This document shows, in pieces, positions 57,293-64,000 of a DNA stretch of 64,000 nucleotides. The stretch covers positions 1 through 64,000 of the forward strand of contig NZ_JFKD01000018.1 in assembly GCF_002115725.1 (NCBI RefSeq). Direction: 5' to 3'. The notes under the pieces are model-generated. The model did not search any database. It saw only the letters and a list, made by a program, of their open reading frames with translations, and was not told the origin of the DNA. The translations under genes and the position numbers were made by a program. The first letter of the stretch is position 1; the number at the start of each line of letters is the position of its first letter. The DNA comes from Marivita cryptomonadis (lineage in GTDB: Bacteria > Pseudomonadota > Alphaproteobacteria > Rhodobacterales > Rhodobacteraceae).

Positions 57293-57805
57293 ATGGCGCC
57301 GCGCAACAGTCAGACACATGGCTTCAAACGCACTTCGAGCCTCTTGCAGACACAGATCCGCAAGACCTCGGAAACGCGTGGCTTTGCGCAATCGCGGTTG
57401 TTGACCCACTGGGCCGAGATCGCGGGCGACGACATCGCGGCGATCAGTCGACCTGTCGAAGTGCGCTATGGGCGGAGCGGCTTTGGCGCAACGCTGACGT
57501 TGCTGACCACGGGGGCCAATGCGCCCATCCTTGAGATGCAGAAAGAAAAGCTGCGCGAAAAGGTCAACGCGGTTTACGGATATAACGCGATTTCCAAGGT
57601 GCGGATCACGCAGACGGCGGCGACCGGGTTTTCCGAAGGTCAGGTGAGTTTCGATCACCGCCCCAAATCGGCGCAGGATGACACGCCTGCCGCAATTCTA
57701 CCGGAAGCCCAGAAGATGGCTGGGGGCGTTCAGGACGACGGTTTGCGCGCGGCGCTGGAACGTCTGGCCACAAACGTCTATTCAAAAACTCAAAATCGGA
57801 CCTAG
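57293..57805 (+). CDS. DciA/DUF721 family protein
   Basis: 170 residues. The N-terminal RNA/DNA-binding KH-like domain has SETRGFAQSRLLTHWAEIAGDDIAAISRPVEVRY (residues about 28-61) and GATLTLLTTGANAPILEMQKEKLREKVNAVYG. DUF721 proteins include DciA, which loads the replicative helicase DnaB in most bacteria. The disordered C-terminal part agrees with the family. It is followed 33 bp later by a DsbA-like gene. Confidence 0.85.
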   Translation: MAPRNSQTHGFKRTSSLLQTQIRKTSETRGFAQSRLLTHWAEIAGDDIAAISRPVEVRYGRSGFGATLTLLTTGANAPILEMQKEKLREKVNAVYGYNAISKVRITQTAATGFSEGQVSFDHRPKSAQDDTPAAILPEAQKMAGGVQDDGLRAALERLATNVYSKTQNRT

Positions 57806-57837
57806 GTCCTACGGCAAACAGAGCAAAGGGTTTCGCA

Positions 57838-58521
57838 ATGAAACAACGGTTGATGACGATTGCACTGGCAACGGCCCTCGTGGCGGGCGCTGGATGGTGG
57901 GTCGCCGGAACGACGGGTCAAGCGCCCACGATCAACGGGCAAGCCATCGCGCTGCCGGGTGCAGCCAATGCGCAGGAAAGCGCTGCGGCGGATGTCACCA
58001 TTCAGGAAATGGTTCTTGGCGCCGAAGATGCGCCGGTCGAAATCATCGAATACGCGTCTTTCACCTGCCCGCATTGCGCGACGTTCCACAAGGGCGTCTT
58101 TAAGGATTTGAAGGCCGATTACATCGACACCGGCAAGGTCAAATTCACCTACCGCGAGGTGTATTTCGACCGTTACGGCCTTTGGGGGTCGCTGGTGGCC
58201 CGCTGTGGTGGTGAAGACCGCTTTTTCGGCATTACCGAAATGATCTATGACACGCAGGGCGAATGGAGCCGTGCAGGTTCGGAAGCGGCAATCGCGGATG
58301 AACTACGTAAGATCGGACGGATTGCCGGGCTGGAAAATGACCAGCTTGAGGCGTGTTTGAGCAATGGTGACAAGGCGCGTGGGCTGATTGAGTGGTATCA
58401 AGCCAACGCCGAAGAGCACGGAATCAGCTCGACACCGTCTTTCGTGATCAACGGGACGACTTATTCCAACATGAGCTATGGTGAATTCCAGGAAATCATC
58501 GACGAGAAAGTTGGCGGCTAA
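57838..58521 (+). CDS. DsbA-like thiol:disulfide oxidoreductase
   Basis: 227 residues. A signal peptide (MTIALATALVAGAGWWVAG) exports it to the periplasm; whether it stays anchored is unclear. The thioredoxin-like domain has the active site SFTCPHCATFHKGV near residue 80, the cis-Pro in GISSTPSFVINGTTY, and a helical insert. It oxidises cysteines in exported proteins or acts as a reductase; direction cannot be read from sequence. A strong terminator follows. Confidence 0.9.
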   Translation: MKQRLMTIALATALVAGAGWWVAGTTGQAPTINGQAIALPGAANAQESAAADVTIQEMVLGAEDAPVEIIEYASFTCPHCATFHKGVFKDLKADYIDTGKVKFTYREVYFDRYGLWGSLVARCGGEDRFFGITEMIYDTQGEWSRAGSEAAIADELRKIGRIAGLENDQLEACLSNGDKARGLIEWYQANAEEHGISSTPSFVINGTTYSNMSYGEFQEIIDEKVGG

Positions 58522-58541
58522 ACGTCAAGCATCACGCATTG

Positions 58542-58572
58542 AAAGGCCGGTTCGATGGACCGGCCTTTTTAA
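58542..58572 (+). terminator. Terminator after the DsbA-like gene
   Basis: Stem AAAGGCCGGT / ACCGGCCTTT with a 7-base loop (TCGATGG) and a TTTTTAA tail. Confidence 0.9.
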
Positions 58573-58595
58573 TTTCTGCGCTGTGTTTGAGAATA

Positions 58596-58649
58596 GGTCC
58601 GGTCCGGCCCAAATGTTTCGCGCGCGAAACAATGCGTCCGGATCGGACC
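58596..58649. repeat. Concentric nested dyad of 54 bases
   Basis: A perfect 16-base palindrome GTTTCGCGCGCGAAAC (58615-58630) lies exactly at the centre of 12-base outer arms GGTCCGGTCCGG (58596-58607) and CCGGATCGGACC (58638-58649), which pair at 11 of 12 bases. It sits between two convergent genes. It could be a second terminator for the leftward cluster, a protein-binding site or a remnant of a repeat. Confidence 0.65.
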
Positions 58650-58673
58650 CTTTAATCTTTTGTTAACAGAGTC

Positions 58674-60719
58674 TTACGTCCGCCGCCCTTCTCGCAGCCA
58701 AGCGCCAAGGATCAGGCCCGAGGCCAGAAGCAGGACAAGCCAACCCGGCAGCATTGGCGTCTGGGTGACGTCCAGGGTCTCGAACGCCTCGCGGGGGGTG
58801 ATGCCAAGCCAGCCGCGGCCAGCTGCAGGGCGGCCTTCGCCAACGGCGCGGATGCTGGGCAGGCCCTCTTCCAGACGGCGAACTCCGCCGCGTGTGCCAT
58901 CGACGGCAGGCTCAAGCAGATCACCGCTGGCGATCGTCTGTTCGAATTCGCGCGGGGCGGCAGGGCCCAGGCCCACAACTGCATCCTGATCACCTTCGGC
59001 CAAGCGATAGAGACCAATCTCGGGTCCGGTGTAGAGCGCCTCAAAACGGCCCGGTGTTACCTCGTTCAGCGTGATCTCTTCCTCGCTGCCATCGGGGCGG
59101 GTGACGGTGACCTTACCAACGGTCTCGTCAAGCGTACGGCGGATGATGCGCATGGTCTGGCCCGTGGGTTCGGCCCACAGGGCTTCTTCCTCGAGCTCCG
59201 GTTCCTTCATCATCCAGTGCGCCAGACGGCGGAGCAGGTCGAGCTGTGGGCCGCCGCCCTCGAAGCCGCGCGACCAGAGCCAAGCATGATCCGACGCAAT
59301 CAGCGCAACGCGGCCTTCACCGACGCGGTCAAGGACGAGCAGCGGTTTGTCGTCAATGCCGCTCATCACGACGTCGCCGCCGATAGGATCGACCTCGATC
59401 TGGCGCATCCAACGGCCCCATGTGTCGGCCCCGGCAAGGCCGGAGGTGACGGGGTGGCGGTTGCCAAGATCGGTGATGGCGGGACGGTAGCCGCGTTCGA
59501 TCACGCGAGCGGTGGGTTCGGCGGGAATGATATCTGCCAGAGGAGAGCGGTAAATGCTGTCGGCACTGGCGAAATCGGGACCAGCTGCGACCAAGACAGC
59601 GCCGCCCCCTTCGACATAGTTTGCCACGTTGTCGAGATAGATCGCAGGCAGGATGCCGCGCCGCTTGTAGCGGTCGAAGATGATCAGGTCGAAATCCTCG
59701 ATCTTCTCAAGGAACAATTCGCGGGTCGGGAAGGCGATCAGAGACAGTTCGGTGACCGGGACACCGTCCTGCTTTTCAGGTGGGCGCAGGATGGTGAAAT
59801 GCACCAGATCAACCGAGCTGTCGGACTTGAGCAAGTTGCGCCATGTGCGACCGCCTGCGTGTGGTTCACCGCTCACCAGAAGAACGCGCAGACGGTCGCG
59901 CACGCCGTTGATCTGGACAAGCGCGGTGTTGTTGCGGTCGGTCAGTTCGTCGTCAGCAGTGGGAATGGTGAACTGGATCACGTTCAGCCCGCCGTGGGGC
60001 AGGGTGATCGGCAATTCGATGTCTTCGCCAATGGGCATGTCAAAGCGCTGCGGCTCTGCGCCGTCGACTGAGATATCGATCACGGTCGAGGTGGCTTGCG
60101 GGGCCGCGCCGTCGTCTTCGACACGCAAGGTCAGAGTGACGGGTTCACCAAGGATGGCGAAGGCCGGAGCGTTCTTGACGATCAGTCGGCGGTCCCAGTC
60201 AGTTTCCTTGCCCGTTAGCAGCAGGTGAAGCGGCGCGGGAAGGTCTGGAGTGCGTTCCAGATCATGGACGCGCCCGTCGCTGAGCAGGAAGATACCCGCA
60301 ATACGGCCGCGCGGTTCTTCGGCCAAAGCATCAGAGACGGCGGACATGAGCAGCGTGCCAGTGTCGCCTTCGCCGTCGCGCACCTCGATCCGGCGGATTT
60401 CTGTGTTGTCGCGGGCGTTAAGTTGTGCGGCCAGAGACACGGCGGCGTTGGTGGTGTCGTTCAGGCGATCCCCCAGCGATTGGCTGGCGCTTTTGTCTTC
60501 AACGATCAGAACGATGTTGGACAGCGGGGCGCGGTCTTCGACCTGATAGGATGGCTGTGCTAAAGCTGCGAGCACGACCAGAGCAGCCAGCGCGCGCAGC
60601 GCCCAGCCCTGCAAGCCGCGCCAGAGTGCCAAACCTACTCCAAGTGCGGCGAGCGTTGCCAGAACAGCGATGAACAGCCACGGGAGAAGTGGATCGAAGA
60701 CAATGCTGCCGGTCATCAA
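58674..60719 (-). CDS. Large membrane protein with VWA-like and amidotransferase-like parts
   Basis: 681 residues. Two N-terminal helices (LLPWLFIAVLATLAALGVGLAL, ALRALAALVVLAALAQ) are followed by a VWA-like part (NIVLIVEDKSASQSLGDRL, IAGIFLLSDGRVHDLE), an Ig-like region near 200-260, and a class I glutamine amidotransferase-like domain (LRVLLVSGEPHAGGRTWRNLL, FDLIIFDRYKRRGILPAIYLD, GGGAVLVAAGPDFAS), then a C-terminal helix (PGWLVLLLASGLILGAWL). The amidotransferase Cys is not apparent. It is the third gene of the DUF58/BatA/DUF4159 cluster, joined by a 4-base overlap; the role is unknown, with envelope stress or assembly suspected. Confidence 0.8.
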   Translation of the reverse strand: MMTGSIVFDPLLPWLFIAVLATLAALGVGLALWRGLQGWALRALAALVVLAALAQPSYQVEDRAPLSNIVLIVEDKSASQSLGDRLNDTTNAAVSLAAQLNARDNTEIRRIEVRDGEGDTGTLLMSAVSDALAEEPRGRIAGIFLLSDGRVHDLERTPDLPAPLHLLLTGKETDWDRRLIVKNAPAFAILGEPVTLTLRVEDDGAAPQATSTVIDISVDGAEPQRFDMPIGEDIELPITLPHGGLNVIQFTIPTADDELTDRNNTALVQINGVRDRLRVLLVSGEPHAGGRTWRNLLKSDSSVDLVHFTILRPPEKQDGVPVTELSLIAFPTRELFLEKIEDFDLIIFDRYKRRGILPAIYLDNVANYVEGGGAVLVAAGPDFASADSIYRSPLADIIPAEPTARVIERGYRPAITDLGNRHPVTSGLAGADTWGRWMRQIEVDPIGGDVVMSGIDDKPLLVLDRVGEGRVALIASDHAWLWSRGFEGGGPQLDLLRRLAHWMMKEPELEEEALWAEPTGQTMRIIRRTLDETVGKVTVTRPDGSEEEITLNEVTPGRFEALYTGPEIGLYRLAEGDQDAVVGLGPAAPREFEQTIASGDLLEPAVDGTRGGVRRLEEGLPSIRAVGEGRPAAGRGWLGITPREAFETLDVTQTPMLPGWLVLLLASGLILGAWLREGRRT

Positions 60720-63487
60720 TTGCCCAATCTGTCAAGAAGTGCAGGCACGTGAACCTGATCGGATTTGTAGTTCCCGGTCAGCACGTGCATGACCAGATTG
60801 ACTCCGAAGCGATACGCGATCTCGCGCTGGCGTTCGCCGGAATAGCCGCGTCCGATGGGGAACAAAGCGTTGCCGCGTTCATCCATCGCCCAGGCTGACG
60901 CCCAATCGTTGCCGCCGATGATCACCGGAGTGACATTGTCGTTGAGGTTGCGGAAGGGCATGCCTTCGACCAGTTCGGCATCGGGTGGTGCGGCTTCGAC
61001 CCAGACATCGCGGCTGTTGTGGCGGCCGGGGAAATCCTGAAGCAGGTAAAAGGTGCGGGTGAGCACGTGGTCCTCTGGCACGGGTTCAAGCGGCGGAATG
61101 TCCAGCGGTGCTGCCAGTTGTTGCAGCTTGCGGCCATTCGGGCTGCCGGTGCCGAAACGAGCGATGTCCGCATCGCGGGTGTCGAACATGATCATCCCGC
61201 CAGAGCGCAGGTAGGTGTTCAGCTTGGCATAGGCTTCGGCCGAAGGTGTGGGTTGGTCGGGTGTGATCGGCCAATACAGGAACGGGAAGAATGCCAGTTC
61301 GTCGGTTTCCAAGTTCACTGCGACTGGTGCCGCGGGTTCGACGGATGTGCGGAAGAACAGTGTCTCGGACAGGCCCAACAGGCCAGCCTGCGCTGTGCGG
61401 TCCAGAGTGGTGTCGCCGGTGATGACATGGGCGAATGTCACCTCGGCTGTGGCCGCGAGAGCGAACTGATCTTCGGTGGATTGCGCCTGCGCGGGGGCGG
61501 TCGGCATCAGCAGCAGAGCGAAGACCATGCCCGCCGCCGTGGTGGCGCGGGGCCCAGACAGGCGACCGGAGAGGAACAGCGAGGCGATGATGTCTGCCAA
61601 GAGGAGCGCGATTGCGAGGGCGAGGAGCCAGCCTGCCAGCGGAGTTTCTTCGGACTGGGTCAGCCCTTCTACTGTAATGTCGGAGGGCCACGTGACCGGA
61701 GTCAGCGTAGTGTCGGACGACAGCACGTTGCGGGCCATGGTGCGGTCCTGACTTTGGTAAAGGCCGGGTCGCAGATCGGGGCCAAGATCGGCGTCGACCA
61801 TGTTTTCGCCGGGCACACCGGGCAGTGTGCTGCCATCGTTCAGCGATCCGAACGCGTCCAGTACCATGTTCGGCTGCCAAATCGTTCCAGCGAGGTCTTC
61901 TGCGCTGGGCTGGCTTGCGCTTCCTGCGGCAATGGCGAGACGTTCAAGCATCTGCACGAAGAGGCCGGACAATGGCAGGGACGACCATTCCGCATTGGCC
62001 GTGACGTGGAACAGAATGATCTGGCCCTGACCTACGGCTTTGCGGGTGACCAGTGGCGTGCCGTCGGTGAGCTGCGCGATCACCCTTTCGGCCAAAGCCG
62101 GGTCTGGCTGTGCCATGACTTGCGCTGTCACGGTCACGTCGGGTGGGATGGAAAGGCCGTAGAACGGGCTGTCTTCGCTGAATTCGGCCAGCGATTTTGG
62201 TTCTCCCCAGCTCATCGCGCCACCGACGCTGCGGCCTCCGGCGCGGAGGCGCACGGGCATCAGCGGGTCTTCGGTTTCGCGGCTGATGTCGCTTGCGGCA
62301 AGGCGTTGCCCGGCAAAGCGCAACAGGATGCCACCGCCATCGAGCCAGTCGAGCAGGGCGTCTTCCTCGGCGGCGCCCATCGTGGCCACATCGGCCAGCG
62401 CGATCACATCCGGGTTCGCCGGGATCATATCCATCAGCGCGCCACTGAGCAGGTCGGCGCTGGGTTCAAGCGCCTTTTCGAGATAATGCAGGGGCGAGAG
62501 AAGTTGCAGCCCCTCGCGGTCTTCGCGGCCAGCCATCAGAGCGACTTCGCGGCGACGCAGGCTGTCGTCGGGCAGGGTTGTGGCACCGGCGCTGCGGTTG
62601 CCTTCGATTTCGAACCGGGTGATCCGTGCGCGCAGTTCCGAAGGCAATGACAGCGCGGTTTCGGTCGCGGTGGCGTTGGCGTCAAAGGTGGCGGTGGCGC
62701 GCGCCAGAACGGCAGGGTTGCCCGCGGGGTCGCGCCCTTGGGCAAGGATTGTCACTTCGCGGTCACTGCCCGACCGGGCACGTAGGGCGGTCAGGACGAT
62801 GTTGCCATCTTCGAACCGCGCTGGCGCAAGGCCGAGGATGGATTGTCCGGCCTGAAACACAGTGACAGTTCCACGGTCTTGGAGGGTCGTCAGAAGGGGT
62901 GCACGGCTGTCGCGTTCCAGCCCGTCGGACATCCAATAGGTGTCGAAATCACCTTCGGGCAAAAGCTCGAGTGCGCGGGTGATTTGGGCCTCACCCGGTT
63001 CCCAAGGTTCAGGAGACAGACCGACCAAGCGTGCCCGCAGATCGTCTGCGGTTTGGAAGCTGGTGGGTTCAGGTGTGCTCAACTTGAGCAATGCCACGCG
63101 GCGGTCATCGCGGGCGGCTTGGGCAAGCAAGCCGTCCAGCGCTTGTGTTCGCGCGCGCCAGCTTGCCGCACTGGCCCAAGAACCATCCATGACAACAAGA
63201 AGCGGGCCGTCATTTGCCGTGATGTCGTCGGTCTGCGGGTTCAGGATAGGACCGGCAAGACCAATGATCAGGGCTGCGACTGCCAACATTCGGAGCAGCA
63301 GCAACCACCACGGAGTGCGGTCACTGACCTGATCGTCGTCCTTGAGGCCGAGCAGCAGCACAACGCCGGGGAACATGCGGCGGATCGGTGCCGGGGGCAC
63401 TGCACGCAGGATCAGCCAAAGGATCGGCAGCGCGAGAAGCGTCAGCAGAAGCCAGGGTGTCGCAAAGCCGATGCCAAATAGCGTCAT
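60716..63487 (-). CDS. BatA-type N-terminus + DUF4159 membrane protein
   Basis: 923 residues. N-terminal BatA signature with two helices (FATPWLLLTLLALPILWLILRAV, WWLLLLRMLAVAALIIGLAGPIL), then a VWA-like domain (GPLLVVMDGSWASAASWRARTQ), a central part, another helix pair near 615-665, and the C-terminal DUF4159 domain (AQAQSTEDQFALAATAEVTFAHV, GGMIMFDTRDADIARFGTGSP). This architecture is known from a conserved alphaproteobacterial cluster with DUF58 and MoxR ATPase genes. Function unknown; MoxR-VWA systems are thought to act in chaperone-like maturation. It overlaps both neighbours by 4 bases. Confidence 0.85.
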   Translation of the reverse strand: MTLFGIGFATPWLLLTLLALPILWLILRAVPPAPIRRMFPGVVLLLGLKDDDQVSDRTPWWLLLLRMLAVAALIIGLAGPILNPQTDDITANDGPLLVVMDGSWASAASWRARTQALDGLLAQAARDDRRVALLKLSTPEPTSFQTADDLRARLVGLSPEPWEPGEAQITRALELLPEGDFDTYWMSDGLERDSRAPLLTTLQDRGTVTVFQAGQSILGLAPARFEDGNIVLTALRARSGSDREVTILAQGRDPAGNPAVLARATATFDANATATETALSLPSELRARITRFEIEGNRSAGATTLPDDSLRRREVALMAGREDREGLQLLSPLHYLEKALEPSADLLSGALMDMIPANPDVIALADVATMGAAEEDALLDWLDGGGILLRFAGQRLAASDISRETEDPLMPVRLRAGGRSVGGAMSWGEPKSLAEFSEDSPFYGLSIPPDVTVTAQVMAQPDPALAERVIAQLTDGTPLVTRKAVGQGQIILFHVTANAEWSSLPLSGLFVQMLERLAIAAGSASQPSAEDLAGTIWQPNMVLDAFGSLNDGSTLPGVPGENMVDADLGPDLRPGLYQSQDRTMARNVLSSDTTLTPVTWPSDITVEGLTQSEETPLAGWLLALAIALLLADIIASLFLSGRLSGPRATTAAGMVFALLLMPTAPAQAQSTEDQFALAATAEVTFAHVITGDTTLDRTAQAGLLGLSETLFFRTSVEPAAPVAVNLETDELAFFPFLYWPITPDQPTPSAEAYAKLNTYLRSGGMIMFDTRDADIARFGTGSPNGRKLQQLAAPLDIPPLEPVPEDHVLTRTFYLLQDFPGRHNSRDVWVEAAPPDAELVEGMPFRNLNDNVTPVIIGGNDWASAWAMDERGNALFPIGRGYSGERQREIAYRFGVNLVMHVLTGNYKSDQVHVPALLDRLGN

Positions 63488-64000
63488 CCGTGAGCCCCAT
63501 CCATAGCCCGGTAAATCCAGAGAAGCGCCGATTGCGCGCTCTCACTTGTGTGGTGGCAAAGATATTGCCAGCCGGTTACCCGCGACAGGCGTTCCAGCCG
63601 GTCTTTGCGTTCAGCCAACCGATCAAGATACTGCGTCCGCAGGTCGCCTGCCTTTAGTGTTTCGTGCACAATACCGCCGCCGATGCTTTGGAAGATCGTG
63701 CGGCCGTCGAAGGGAAAGCTCTCTTCGCTTGGATCAAGGATTTGCACCAAGGCACCCCGTACGCCACGGTCGGCCGCTTTGGTCAGGGCGGCTTCGACCG
63801 GGGCGGGATCGCCGAGGAAATCGGAAAAGAAGATTGCGCGCGATTGCGGGATCATCCCGCGCGCCTCGGGTTCGGCGTAATCGTCGCCATGATCAACGGA
63901 CAACATCTGTGCCAAGCGTGTGATCTGTGCCTGACCACGCCGGGGCGGAAGTTCAAATCCGGTCAGCCCAACCCGCTCACCGCCCCTGATCAACAAAATT
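63484..64000 (-). CDS. DUF58 protein, C-terminal part (5' end outside window)
   Basis: About 170 residues of the C-terminal half of a DUF58 protein; the start lies beyond the window. Visible are GERVGLTGFELPPRRG, IPQSRAIFFSDFLGDPAPVEAAL and GVRGALVQILDPSEESFPFDGRTIFQ, a VWA-like fold. It heads the visible part of the cluster DUF58, BatA/DUF4159, membrane protein; in this clade a MoxR ATPase gene usually comes next upstream. The 4-base overlap with the next gene indicates co-translation. Confidence 0.85.
   Translation of the reverse strand, partial: ILLIRGGERVGLTGFELPPRRGQAQITRLAQMLSVDHGDDYAEPEARGMIPQSRAIFFSDFLGDPAPVEAALTKAADRGVRGALVQILDPSEESFPFDGRTIFQSIGGGIVHETLKAGDLRTQYLDRLAERKDRLERLSRVTGWQYLCHHTSESAQSALLWIYRAMDGAHG

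Noticed and set aside
61019..62650. A 543-codon open frame antisense to the BatA/DUF4159 gene
   Set aside because: Composition is that of a shadow frame; the opposite strand has clear domains and coupled neighbours.
1..64000. Mobile elements, CRISPR arrays and toxin-antitoxin pairs
   Set aside because: No transposase, integrase, spaced repeats or paired toxin gene was found. The helical N-terminus of the Glyoxalase_8 protein looked antitoxin-like, but it has no partner gene.

Overview
The window reads as chromosome of a marine-type alphaproteobacterium of the Rhodobacterales (Roseobacter group). The basis is high GC content with GC-rich third codon positions, tightly packed operons joined by ATGA overlaps, an alphaproteobacterial LexA box (GTTC-N7-GTTC), and a gene set typical of that group: TRAP solute receptor, DmdC-like acyl-CoA dehydrogenase, HyuA-like protein, GltD/GltB, an inactive dihydroorotase paralogue beside pyrB, and a DUF58/BatA/DUF4159 cluster. 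The genus is not resolved. I saw no tRNA, rRNA, CRISPR array, transposase, phage gene or attachment site; this is core genome with a few unusual genes.

Layout. 1-4.7 kb: end of a universal stress protein, an AGCS sodium:amino-acid symporter, smpB, sseA and an aromatic aminotransferase. 4.8-6.3 kb: two small ferredoxin-like-fold enzymes (ABM and NIPSNAP) divergent from an ArsR-type regulator, with a perfect palindrome between. 6.2-10.1 kb: a C-terminally short DnaE2 polymerase with an SOS box, then a phosphopantetheinyl transferase. 10.2-14.6 kb: glycosyltransferase, deoC, a small membrane protein and a double aldehyde dehydrogenase, suggesting deoxyribose breakdown. 14.6-16.4 kb: rsfS (with a possible leader peptide), rlmH, uppP. 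16.6-23.1 kb: gltD, a GFA-family zinc protein and gltB, translationally coupled. 23.2-25.3 kb: a fusion of a membrane fatty-acid-hydroxylase-type domain with an acyltransferase-3 domain, the most unusual gene here.

25.3-32.1 kb: membrane protein, mtgA, GST, queG, HyuA-like protein, msrB-msrA, a glyoxalase-superfamily protein. 32.4-36.3 kb, leftward: pyrB, two small membrane proteins, catalytically dead pyrC (pyrX-like), plsY. 36.4-38.4 kb: lipoprotein, family-4-like uracil-DNA glycosylase, moaB. 38.4-44.8 kb: RND efflux adaptor and permease, DsbD-alpha-like protein, YqgE. 44.9-50.9 kb: MBL-fold hydrolase with DmdC-like dehydrogenase, Sua5, MFS exporter, Tat-exported MBL protein. 51-56 kb: orphan TRAP receptor, a 57-residue reading frame, rsmD, FAD-dependent reductase, peroxiredoxin, AlkB-like monooxygenase. 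56.1-64 kb: mutY, dciA, a DsbA-like protein, and a leftward cluster of DUF58, BatA/DUF4159 and a large VWA/amidotransferase-like membrane protein.

Themes. Genome maintenance (dnaE2, udg, mutY, dciA), thiol and oxidative repair (msrAB, peroxiredoxin, DsbA- and DsbD-like proteins, GST), nitrogen assimilation (glt) and translation quality control (smpB, rsfS, rlmH, tsaC/sua5, rsmD). Several intergenic dyads sit on or next to recognisable promoters, and a 22-bp GCATATTTG...AAAAGAAGAAG element occurs three times.
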